Positions 1 to 6,853 of a DNA stretch of 64,000 nt are shown piece by piece. The number at the start of each line of letters is the position of its first letter. Positions within the stretch are counted from its first letter, which is position 1. A program made the translations under genes and the position numbers. The stretch lies in contig NZ_PXYI01000003.1 in assembly GCF_003012735.1 (NCBI RefSeq), positions 310,001 to 374,000 on the forward strand, read 5' to 3'. The stretch is from Allosphingosinicella deserti (GTDB lineage: Bacteria; Pseudomonadota; Alphaproteobacteria; Sphingomonadales; Sphingomonadaceae). Below the pieces are notes generated by a model, which saw only the letters and a program-made list of their open reading frames with translations, had not been told where the DNA came from and did not search any database.

Positions 1-179
1 AAGGCGATTTCCGTCCGGCGCATGCCATATTCGCGCTCGAGATCCTCGCGCCATTCTGACGTCGGAAATTGCGGCGAAAGACGATCGTGGTTCCAGTGCG
101 CGAGCCGTCGCTGCTGTTCCACGGTGAAAGGGAGGGGGCGACGTTCCGTCGCCGGCGACCATTGAAAGAGAGTGGCCAT
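1..179 (-). CDS. Hypothetical protein, N-terminal part (cut by window start)
   Basis: An open frame begins with ATG at 179-177 on the minus strand and runs off the window after about 59 residues. It reads MATLFQWSPATERRPLPF and continues as a charged, Trp/Arg-rich soluble segment (LAHWNHDRLS, then EDLEREYGM). A good ribosome binding site (AAGGA) lies a few bases upstream. No signal peptide or membrane segment is visible in the part present. I do not recognise the family. It is divergent from dapB and the two share the 180-340 spacer. Confidence 0.6.
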   Translation of the reverse strand, partial: MATLFQWSPATERRPLPFTVEQQRRLAHWNHDRLSPQFPTSEWREDLEREYGMRRTEIA

Positions 180-340
180 ATATCCTTGGGATCGGTGTGA
201 AGTCTTAACCATCAAAGCGTTCGGAGCAGGGCAAAGGTTCCGGAAGCGGAACACCATACAAAGGCGGTGGCGCCGGTCTTTTGCGGTGCGACTTCGGCGC
301 TGAGGTTGCACGCGCGCGTCTGCTCGCTCATGAGATCGCC

Positions 341-1036
341 ATGGTCAGCATCACACTTTTCGGCGCATCGGGACGAATGGGACGCGCGATCGGGGAGGTC
401 GCGGCACAGCGCGACGACGTCTCGATCGTGACGGACGGCGGCGACGTGTTCGTCGACTTCTCGGTGCCGAGTGCGCTGGAGGCCCATCTCGACGCCGCCG
501 TCTCCGCCGGAAAGCCGATCCTGATCGGCACGACCGGCCTCGCGCCTGCCCAGCAGGCGGCGGTCGACGCGGCCGCGGAGCGGATCGCGGTCATCCAGGC
601 GGCGAACACCTCGCTAGGCGTCAACCTGCTCTCGCACCTGGTGCGCGAGGCGGCGACGCGGCTCGGCGCGGAGTGGGACATCGAGATCGTCGAGATGCAC
701 CACCGGATGAAGGTCGACGCACCCTCGGGCACCGCATTGCTGCTTGGCCGCGCGGCGGCGGAAGGGCGCGGGGTCGATCTCGACGCCGTCTCCGATCGCG
801 GGCGCGACGGCATCACCGGCGCGCGGACCGCCGGCCATATCGGCTTCGCGGCGTTGCGCGGCGGCAGCGTCGCCGGCGATCACCAGGTGATCTTCGCCGC
901 CGACGGCGAGCGGATCGAGCTCGGCCATCGCGCCGAAAGCCGGATCGTCTTCGCGCGCGGGGCGATTGCGGCGGCGGCGTGGCTCGCCGGCAAGCCGGCC
1001 GGCCGCTACACGATGGCCGACGTGCTGGGGCTCTGA
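341..1036 (+). CDS. dapB: 4-hydroxy-tetrahydrodipicolinate reductase
   Basis: DapB reduces 4-hydroxy-tetrahydrodipicolinate with NAD(P)H in the diaminopimelate/lysine pathway, in the cytoplasm. The N-terminal dinucleotide-binding loop GASGRMGR and the active-site stretch HHRMKVDAPSGTA are both present. By family pattern His120 is the proton donor and Lys124 the substrate Lys. The start at ATG 341 puts the Rossmann strand at residue 2; an upstream in-frame ATG at 281 would add 20 residues unlike DapB. At 231 residues it is shorter than the usual 240-270. nth starts 2 bp after its stop, so the two are probably co-transcribed. Confidence 0.96.
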   Translation: MVSITLFGASGRMGRAIGEVAAQRDDVSIVTDGGDVFVDFSVPSALEAHLDAAVSAGKPILIGTTGLAPAQQAAVDAAAERIAVIQAANTSLGVNLLSHLVREAATRLGAEWDIEIVEMHHRMKVDAPSGTALLLGRAAAEGRGVDLDAVSDRGRDGITGARTAGHIGFAALRGGSVAGDHQVIFAADGERIELGHRAESRIVFARGAIAAAAWLAGKPAGRYTMADVLGL

Positions 1037-1038
1037 GC

Positions 1039-1830
1039 GTGGCGTCGAAAGTGCCGCCACACGGGCGCGGCAAGCCGGCGATCAAAGCGACGGCCAAGCC
1101 GCGACGGCCTGCGAAGCCGGCGGCTCCGGCGCTGACTTCGAAGCTCTCGCCCGAGGAGGTCAGTGAATTCTACCGCCGGCTGGCCGACCGGACTCCGAAC
1201 CCGGAGACCGAGCTTGATTATGTCAACGATTACACCCTGCTGGTCGCGGTGGTGCTGTCGGCGCAGGCGACCGATGCCGGGGTCAATCTCGCCACCCGCA
1301 AGTTGTTCGCGACCGTGAACACGCCCGAGGCGATGGTGGCGCTCGGCGAGGAAGGGCTGAAAGCGCATATCAAGACGATCGGCCTGTTCAATACGAAGGC
1401 GAAGAACGTGATCGCGCTGTCGCAGGCGCTGATCGCCGATCATGGCAGCCAGGTTCCGGCCGATCGCGACGCGCTCCAGACACTGCCCGGGGTCGGCCGC
1501 AAGACGGCGAACGTGGTGATGAACTGCGCGTTCGGCGCCGAGACCTTCGCCGTCGACACCCATGTCTTCCGCGTGTCCAACCGCACCGGCCTCGCGCCCG
1601 GCAAGGATGTCGACGCGGTCGAGGCGATCCTCGACGCCGCAACGCCGCAGCCGTGGCGGCGCGATGCCCATCATTACCTGATCCTCCACGGCCGCTACGT
1701 CTGCAAGGCCAAGAAGCCCGAATGCTGGCGCTGCGTCGTCGCCGACATCTGCCGCTACGAACCCAAGACCCCGCCGCCCGGCGGCGATGCCGAGGCCAAG
1801 GTGATCGCCGCGAAGCGGGGCCGCAGCTGA
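1039..1830 (+). CDS. nth: Endonuclease III (DNA glycosylase/AP lyase)
   Basis: Nth excises oxidised pyrimidines and cleaves the abasic site in base-excision repair. The helix-hairpin-helix [12 protein letters not shown] contains the catalytic Lys155, and [11 protein letters not shown] contains Asp173. Their spacing of 18 equals that of Lys120 and Asp138 in the E. coli enzyme. The C-terminus has the [4Fe-4S] ligands Cys222, Cys229, Cys232 and Cys238 (C-x6-C-x2-C-x5-C). The GTG start at 1039, directly after the dapB stop, gives a Lys/Pro/Ala-rich N-terminal extension of about 40 residues before the glycosylase core. Total 263 residues. Confidence 0.95.
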   Translation: MASKVPPHGRGKPAIKATAKPRRPAKPAAPALTSKLSPEEVSEFYRRLADRTPNPETELDYVNDYTLLVAVVLSAQATDAGVNLATRKLFATVNTPEAMVALGEEGLKAHIKTIGLFNTKAKNVIALSQALIADHGSQVPADRDALQTLPGVGRKTANVVMNCAFGAETFAVDTHVFRVSNRTGLAPGKDVDAVEAILDAATPQPWRRDAHHYLILHGRYVCKAKKPECWRCVVADICRYEPKTPPPGGDAEAKVIAAKRGRS

Positions 1831-1904
1831 AACGGAGAGCCGGCGAGCAAGCCGCAAAACCTCTGGCGGTGCCGCAAAGCCTTTGCTAAGCGCCTCCCCA
1901 CCAG

Positions 1905-1981
<77 letters not shown>

Positions 1982-2053
1982 TTTTCCCGAACATCGTCGG
2001 TTTTCCGTTATTGTGCCTGCGTCCTTGGACCAGCGACGGCGCCCACCTTGCGG

Positions 2054-2449
2054 TCAAGCGCTTCCGCCACGCCGCGCGACGGCGATCGCCTCGATCTCGA
2101 TCATCGCCGCGGGATCGTAGAGCGCCTTGATCTCGGCGATGGTGTCGGCCGGGTAGGGTGGGGTGAAATAGGTCCGGCGCAAGGCGACCACATCGTCGAA
2201 ATGGGACATGTCGGTCACGAAGATGGTGACCTTGACCACGTCCTCGAGGCTCGATCCGCCCGCTTCGAGCGCACGCCGCAAATTGGCGAAGGCCTGGTCG
2301 CCCTGGGCGCGGAAGCCGCCATCGACGATCTTGCCGCGGTCGTCGGCGCCGGCCTGGCCGGAAATGAAGACCAGGTCGCCGACCCGGATCCCCTGAGAGA
2401 GAAGAAACGGCTCGTAATTGTCCGGGCTGGTGACGATGCGTTGCAACAT
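2054..2449 (-). CDS. RidA/YjgF-family protein lacking the catalytic Arg
   Basis: This 131-residue protein has the RidA/YjgF/UK114 fold pattern (VFISGQAG, then an [20 protein letters not shown]-type helix, then IEIEAIAV). True RidA enzymes hydrolyse reactive enamines/imines with an Arg in a P-x-R-S motif. Here the equivalent stretch is YPADTIAEI, so Asp stands in place of Arg, as in the Rid4-Rid7 type subgroups with other or unknown activities. The ATG at 2449 is preceded by GGAG; an in-frame upstream extension has no RidA similarity. It is divergent from a LysR gene (start 2599), its likely regulator. Confidence 0.88.
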   Translation of the reverse strand: MLQRIVTSPDNYEPFLLSQGIRVGDLVFISGQAGADDRGKIVDGGFRAQGDQAFANLRRALEAGGSSLEDVVKVTIFVTDMSHFDDVVALRRTYFTPPYPADTIAEIKALYDPAAMIEIEAIAVARRGGSA

Positions 2450-2598
2450 CCTTGGACTCCTTGCTCTCGACCTTGCCGGCCGGGCATCATCGGGCGCCCG
2501 CTCGGCCTGCTGGGGCTGGAGATGGGCCGCGTGCCGATCGTCGACAAATTCCAAATGTTCAGGCATCGGATGAGCTATATTCACCTGGAGCAAAGGCG

Positions 2599-3573
2599 GT
2601 GCGGCGACTTCCTCCCTTGAGCGCGCTGCGGGCGTTCGAAAGCGCGGCGCGGCTCGGCAGCTTCAAGAAGGCTGCCACCGAACTTGGCGTGACTCCGACC
2701 GCCATCAGCCACCAGATCCGATCGCTCGAGGAGCATAGCGGCTTGCGGCTGTTCGAGCGCAGGCCGCGCCGGGTGGTCCTCACCGAGGATGGTGCGCAAC
2801 TGCTTCCGGTGCTCGAGCGCGGCTTCGACTCGTTCGAAGCGATCTTCGCGCAACTGACGGGGAACGAGCGCCGGGCGCGGGTCTCGATCTCGGCGACGAC
2901 CGCCTTCACGGCCAAGTGGCTGGTGCCGCGCGTCGCCGGCTTTCAGCGCGACCACCCGGCGATCGACTTGCAGCTTCATGCGTCCGAGCGGCCGCTCGAC
3001 CTTGCCGCGGAAGGCATCGATCTCGCGGTCCGCTACGGAGACGGTTCCTTCGCCGGGCTGGAAACGGAGGCGATGTTCGACGATCACTTCGTGCCTGTGG
3101 CAAGCCCCGATCTTCGCATCACCGGGCCCGAAAGCCTGCGGACCGTGCCGCTGATCCATTTCGCCTGGGCCCGGGCGCATCCGGCCGACCCGATCTGGGA
3201 GCGATGGTTCGCGGCGGCGGGTATTGCCTCGACGCCGCCACTCTCGCAGCTTCGTTTCAGCGACGAGAGCCACGCCATCCAGGCCGCGGTCGCTGGACAG
3301 GGCCTCGCGTTGCTGAGCCGGCACCTGGTCCGCGAGGATCTGATCGCCGGGCGCCTGGTCCAGCCGTTCGGTCCCGACATGCCCGGGCGTACCTACCATC
3401 TCGTGCGCGACAAGCGGCGCCCGCCGTCGGCCGCAATCGCAGCCGTAATCGAATGGCTGCGCGGCGAAGCCCAGCGCAGCCGCGCCGACTTCGAGGCCGA
3501 TGCAGAGAAGGCGCGGAGGATCCCGAACGTCGGGGACATGGCGGAAGCGGACTGGTCAGCTTCCCGCCATTGA
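2599..3573 (+). CDS. LysR-family regulator, GcvA type
   Basis: A 324-residue LysR-type regulator. The N-terminal winged helix-turn-helix reads LSALRAFESAARLGSFKKAA, then VTPTAISHQIRSLE, followed by a periplasmic-binding-like effector domain (TAKWLVPRVAGFQRDHP and ALLSRHLV are typical of the GcvA subgroup). The GTG start at 2599 was chosen because GGAG lies about 10 bases upstream and the protein then begins at the HTH. The 2450-2598 spacer shared with the divergent RidA-like gene is the expected place for its operator. Effector unknown. Confidence 0.9.
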   Translation: MRRLPPLSALRAFESAARLGSFKKAATELGVTPTAISHQIRSLEEHSGLRLFERRPRRVVLTEDGAQLLPVLERGFDSFEAIFAQLTGNERRARVSISATTAFTAKWLVPRVAGFQRDHPAIDLQLHASERPLDLAAEGIDLAVRYGDGSFAGLETEAMFDDHFVPVASPDLRITGPESLRTVPLIHFAWARAHPADPIWERWFAAAGIASTPPLSQLRFSDESHAIQAAVAGQGLALLSRHLVREDLIAGRLVQPFGPDMPGRTYHLVRDKRRPPSAAIAAVIEWLRGEAQRSRADFEADAEKARRIPNVGDMAEADWSASRH

Positions 3574-3647
3574 GTCTTTAGGATCGTGTCTCCAGCGGCT
3601 TGCGGCGGCCGGTAGAGGCTTTACCGTTGGATATTGGAGGGCGTGCA

Positions 3648-4568
3648 ATGGTGGCAATGCCGGTGTTTCGGGAGCCAAGCCTGCAGGAGGCGTTTGCGGA
3701 GCGCGGCTATGTCGTCGCGCGGTTGCTGGAGCCGATTGAGGCGGCGGAGCTTGCCGCCGAAGTCGCGGCGCTTGCCGATGCGCGTGGCGCCGCGGCCAAC
3801 ACGCGAGGGCCGACCGGCACCTACCATGTCAGCCTGCACGATGCCGATGCCGACTATCGCGCCGCCGCCTGCGCGTTGGTGCGGGAGGCGCTTGCCGAGC
3901 GCGTGCTGGCGCTGACCCGCGACTATCGCTTTTTGAACGGCGGTTTCCTGATCAAGCCGGCGGGGGCCGGGTCGATCGAGGTGCATCGCGACTGGACGAT
4001 GACCCGCAATCCGCGCCATGTCGCGATCAATTGCTGGTGCCCGCTGATCGACGTCGACGAGGAGAATGGCGGCCTTGCCGTGCTGGAGGGCAGCCACCGG
4101 CTGGTCGACAATGTCGAAGGGCCGCGGATACCGCCTTTCTTCGAGGCCTATCGCGAAACCCTGCGTGCGCCGTCGCGGATCCTGGCGTTGCGTGCCGGGG
4201 AGGCGGTGATCCTTGATTATCGGTTGCTCCACTGGTCGACTGCGAACCGCACCGGCGCGCGGAGGCTGGCGATTGCCGGCGGCTTCGTTCCCGCGGCGGC
4301 GAGAACCGTCCTTTATCTTCCCGATCCCGGGAGCGGCGGGAAGCGCTTCAACATCATCGAACCGTCCGCTGCGGACTGGATGGACGCGCTGAATGAAGCC
4401 ATCGACCCGTCGGGCTGCCGAATCCCGGTCGTCGGATCGGTGAAGAACCGCAATCGGCAGGTCGGCCAGGCAGCGTTCGAAGCCATGCTGGCCGGGCGAG
4501 CGCCGGCGCGACGGCCGGTGCTCGCGAGGCTGATGCAACGCACCCGCGCGCTGCTCCGGCGGGACTGA
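3648..4568 (+). CDS. Phytanoyl-CoA dioxygenase (PhyH) family protein
   Basis: A 306-residue Fe(II)/2-oxoglutarate dioxygenase of the PhyH family. The facial triad is visible as His113-x-Asp115 in EVHRDWT and distal His195 in DYRLLHWS, followed by Arg residues that could bind 2-oxoglutarate. The ATG at 3648 is preceded by GGAGG at 8 bases. There is no signal peptide, so it is cytoplasmic. The substrate cannot be told from sequence; PhyH proteins hydroxylate acyl-CoAs, ectoine, mitomycin-type molecules and others. A second PhyH protein of equal length lies at 34704-35609. Confidence 0.85.
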   Translation: MVAMPVFREPSLQEAFAERGYVVARLLEPIEAAELAAEVAALADARGAAANTRGPTGTYHVSLHDADADYRAAACALVREALAERVLALTRDYRFLNGGFLIKPAGAGSIEVHRDWTMTRNPRHVAINCWCPLIDVDEENGGLAVLEGSHRLVDNVEGPRIPPFFEAYRETLRAPSRILALRAGEAVILDYRLLHWSTANRTGARRLAIAGGFVPAAARTVLYLPDPGSGGKRFNIIEPSAADWMDALNEAIDPSGCRIPVVGSVKNRNRQVGQAAFEAMLAGRAPARRPVLARLMQRTRALLRRD

Positions 4569-4764
4569 GCGGGGCGGCGGCGGCGGCGTGCAAGCCGGTT
4601 GCACCCTCCGGGACACGGCTTTACCGGACAGATGATGTCGGCACGATCCGCGGGCCTGAGATATTCGATGACGAACGCGCTGCGGGATCACGATGCGGTC
4701 CGCTGCCGAGGCGAGGCATCGCTTCGCAGCTTCTTCCTTTCGATCGCTTCGGGAGAGTCCCAGA

Positions 4765-5409
4765 ATGGCTGAGAACGGCCGAGTTGTTCATCTGGTCGAC
4801 GATGACGAGGCGATCCGCCGGTCGGCGAGCTTCATGCTGCGGACCTCCGGATTTACTGTGAAGACCTATCCGTCCGGACTGCCGCTGATCGAGCTCGGCC
4901 GCGAGATCCCGGCCGGGGTGATCCTGATGGACGTTCGCATGCCCGAGACGGACGGCCTCGCGGTCCAGCAGGCGCTGCGCGCGCAGGGCGTGTTCCTGCC
5001 GGTCATCGTCATGACCGGCCACGGCGACATCGGCATCGCGGTCGAGGCGATGAAGGGCGGCGCAATCGACTTCATCGAGAAGCCGTTCGAGAAAGCCAGC
5101 CTGGTCGCCGCGCTGGAGGAGGGCTTCGCCCGGATCGAGCAGAGCGGCCGCCGCCATGCCCGCGCCGAGGAGGCCAAGGCGCGGCTGAAGGGGCTTACGG
5201 CACGCGAACTGGAAGTGCTGGAGGGTCTCGTCCGCGGCCATCCCAACAAGACGATCGCCTACGATCTCGGCATCAGCCCGCGCACCGTCGAGATCCACCG
5301 GACCAACGTGATGCAGAAACTGGACGTCCCCAGCCTGTCCGACGCCCTCCGCATCGCCTTCGCGGCGGGGCTCGGCGACGATGCCGAGGAGGGCGCACCG
5401 GCGGCGTGA
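4765..5409 (+). CDS. FixJ-type two-component response regulator
   Basis: A 214-residue regulator. The N-terminal receiver has an acidic patch DDDE, phospho-acceptor Asp56 in ILMDVRMPETDG and the switch Lys106 in IEKPF. The C-terminal LuxR-type HTH reads GLTARELEVLEGLVRGHPNK, then ISPRTVEIHRTNVMQKL. This is the FixJ/NarL layout. ATG 4765 follows a purine-rich GGGAGAG; the frame is open upstream but without receiver homology. No histidine kinase is adjacent. A kinase-like remnant at 51095-51352 is FixL-like in sequence but far away. Confidence 0.9.
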   Translation: MAENGRVVHLVDDDEAIRRSASFMLRTSGFTVKTYPSGLPLIELGREIPAGVILMDVRMPETDGLAVQQALRAQGVFLPVIVMTGHGDIGIAVEAMKGGAIDFIEKPFEKASLVAALEEGFARIEQSGRRHARAEEAKARLKGLTARELEVLEGLVRGHPNKTIAYDLGISPRTVEIHRTNVMQKLDVPSLSDALRIAFAAGLGDDAEEGAPAA

Positions 5410-5629
5410 CGCCCCGTCCTCTCCGCCGCCGGACCATTGCCCAGACGTCCGATCGCCTCCCTCCGCGGCCCGGCCGAATAGGGACATTCCGTCGTCTCGA
5501 GCGCACGCGGGGCTGGCCGATCCGTTGCCGCCGGATGTCCTGTGCGGCGCAAGTTGCTGCCCTTCGAATCCCGCGGCCTGCTATCGTGGCGCGGGACCAT
5601 TCTCCGACTCGGTGAGGAGAGCCGACCTT

Positions 5630-5911
5630 ATGCCCGCGCGATCGCTGCCGCGTTCGATGTCTATCGCCAGCCCGAGGGGAGGCGGTTCAGCAGTGCGATC
5701 TAGGCTCGCTCTTGCGGCGCTGGCGCCGTTGATGCTGTTCGGCGGTGCGCCGCCGGCGCTGAGCCGCACGCTGACCCTGGCGATCGGGGTGTGCGGCAGC
5801 AGCGACGTTCGGGCGCTGCACGTCCCGATCCGCGACGACGATCCGCCTTCCGGGCCGCCCGACTGTCACGCCGCCGCTGCGGTGATCGCGGGCAAGAAGA
5901 AGCGGGCGTGA
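5630..5911 (+). CDS. Small exported protein of unknown function
   Basis: A 93-residue frame starting at ATG 5630 behind GAGGAGA. After a short charged N-terminus comes a hydrophobic segment (RLALAALAPLMLFGG) ending PPALS, like a signal peptide. The mature part is only about 45 residues with two Cys (IGVCGSS, PPDCHAA) and a basic tail GKKKRA. It is convergent with cutC, with 3 bp between the stops. I do not recognise the family. The start could be further downstream, at a GTG just before the hydrophobic segment. Confidence 0.5.
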   Translation: MPARSLPRSMSIASPRGGGSAVRSRLALAALAPLMLFGGAPPALSRTLTLAIGVCGSSDVRALHVPIRDDDPPSGPPDCHAAAAVIAGKKKRA

Positions 5912-5914
5912 GCG

Positions 5915-6658
5915 TCAGCAGCGATCGGCGAGGATCGCCTTCATGTTCGCGACCGTCGCTGCGCTGGTGACCTGACGGGGTCCGGACTGGAAGCGGAAGC
6001 GCTGCTCGGCGGCGCCGGCATCGTCGAGCGGAACACGGCACGAGGCGTGGACTTCGCGGACGCCGGTTTCAAGGATGGCCGGCAACGAGGCCGCATCGAC
6101 GCCGCTCCCGGCCATGATGACGATGCGATCGTCGGCAGCGCGGACCAACTGCGCGAGCGCCGGCAAGGCGTCCGCAACCCGCGGCTCGCCGGCAGAGGTC
6201 AGGATCCGGTCGAAGCCGAGGGCGATTGCGGTCTCCATCGCCGCGCGCTGATCGGGGCAGAGATCGAAGGCGCGGTGGAGGGTGAGCGCAAGCGGTGCGC
6301 CGCGCTTTTCGCCTTCGGCGCGGGCATGGGCGACCCACTGGCCGAGCAGATCGGCATCGAGACTGCCATCGTCGCGGCTGGCGCCGATCACGAGACCGGC
6401 AAGCCCGGCCTGCGCGGCGGCCTTGATGTCCTCGGCGACCAGAGCGGCTTCGGCGTCATCGTAGCGGAAATTGCCGTCCCGCGGCCGCGCGAGCAGGTGG
6501 ACCGGGATCGGAAGCGCCGCCGCACTTGCGATCAGCGACAGCGGCGGGGTCAGCCCGCCGAGCGCCAGCGCGGCGCACAATTCCAGGCGGTCGGCGCCGC
6601 CTTCCACGGCCGCAGCAAGGCCGCCGACATCTTCCACCACCACTTCCAGCAAAGCCAT
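5915..6658 (-). CDS. cutC: CutC family protein
   Basis: A 247-residue TIM-barrel protein with the CutC signatures GADRLELCAALALGGLTPP, HLLARPRDGNF and LTLHRAFD, and a late GSGVDAASLP. CutC was named for copper homeostasis in E. coli, but its biochemical role is unsettled, and in sugar-degrading bacteria it often sits beside glycosidase genes. Here it is divergent from the first GH92 gene and shares the 6659-6853 control region, so it may belong to the mannosidase regulon. Confidence 0.93.
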   Translation of the reverse strand: MALLEVVVEDVGGLAAAVEGGADRLELCAALALGGLTPPLSLIASAAALPIPVHLLARPRDGNFRYDDAEAALVAEDIKAAAQAGLAGLVIGASRDDGSLDADLLGQWVAHARAEGEKRGAPLALTLHRAFDLCPDQRAAMETAIALGFDRILTSAGEPRVADALPALAQLVRAADDRIVIMAGSGVDAASLPAILETGVREVHASCRVPLDDAGAAEQRFRFQSGPRQVTSAATVANMKAILADRC

Positions 6659-6721
6659 TTGGTTGCGCCCCTTTCAGTTTACGGGGCCGTAAATGACCGG
6701 CGCCGACAATCGGCACAACCT

Positions 6722-6735
6722 TGTAACCGTTTTCA
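6722..6735. promoter_or_regulatory. LacI-type operator candidate, TGTAACCGTTTTCA
   Basis: TGTAACCGTTTTCA fits the general LacI/CcpA-family pattern TGWAANCGNTNWCA. It lies in the cutC/GH92 divergent spacer, just upstream of a TTGACA hexamer at 6737. This is a pattern match by eye only. Confidence 0.4.
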
Positions 6736-6736
6736 A

Positions 6737-6757
6737 TTGACAACTTGTTTTATTAAT
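6737..6757 (+). promoter_or_regulatory. Promoter-like box shared by both halves of the mannosidase locus
   Basis: TTGACAACTT and TTTTATTAAT separated by one base. The same two decamers, separated by two bases, occur at 11300-11321 before the TBDR gene. TTGACA could be a -35 element. No clear -10 sits 17 bp downstream, because that place is occupied by the palindrome at 6756-6771. Confidence 0.45.
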
Positions 6758-6771
6758 GGGAACGTTCCCAT
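6756..6771. promoter_or_regulatory. LacI-type operator, perfect 16-bp palindrome
   Basis: ATGGGAACGTTCCCAT is a perfect palindrome with the central CG typical of LacI-family operators. It starts 14 bp after the TTGACA hexamer, so a bound repressor would cover the expected -10 region of the GH92-GH2 transcript. It ends 83 bp before the GH92 start. Confidence 0.65.
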
Positions 6772-6853
6772 GCGTCACCGGCTCGGCAACACCGGCCGGA
6801 AGCGCCAACGACAGTCGGGAGAGGGGCTGAAGCCCTGCGACACAAAGGGGCTG

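Noticed and set aside
4588-4604. Hairpin GTGCAA-GCCGG-TTGCAC after the PhyH gene
   Set aside because: The stem is only 6 bp, with no T-tract. It resembles the TGCAA elements at 54.3 kb but with a different spacer, so neither terminator nor operator can be supported.
6047-6853. Upstream in-frame extension of the first GH92 gene by about 270 codons
   Set aside because: It runs antisense through cutC, lacks homology to GH92, and would place the signal peptide in the middle of the protein.
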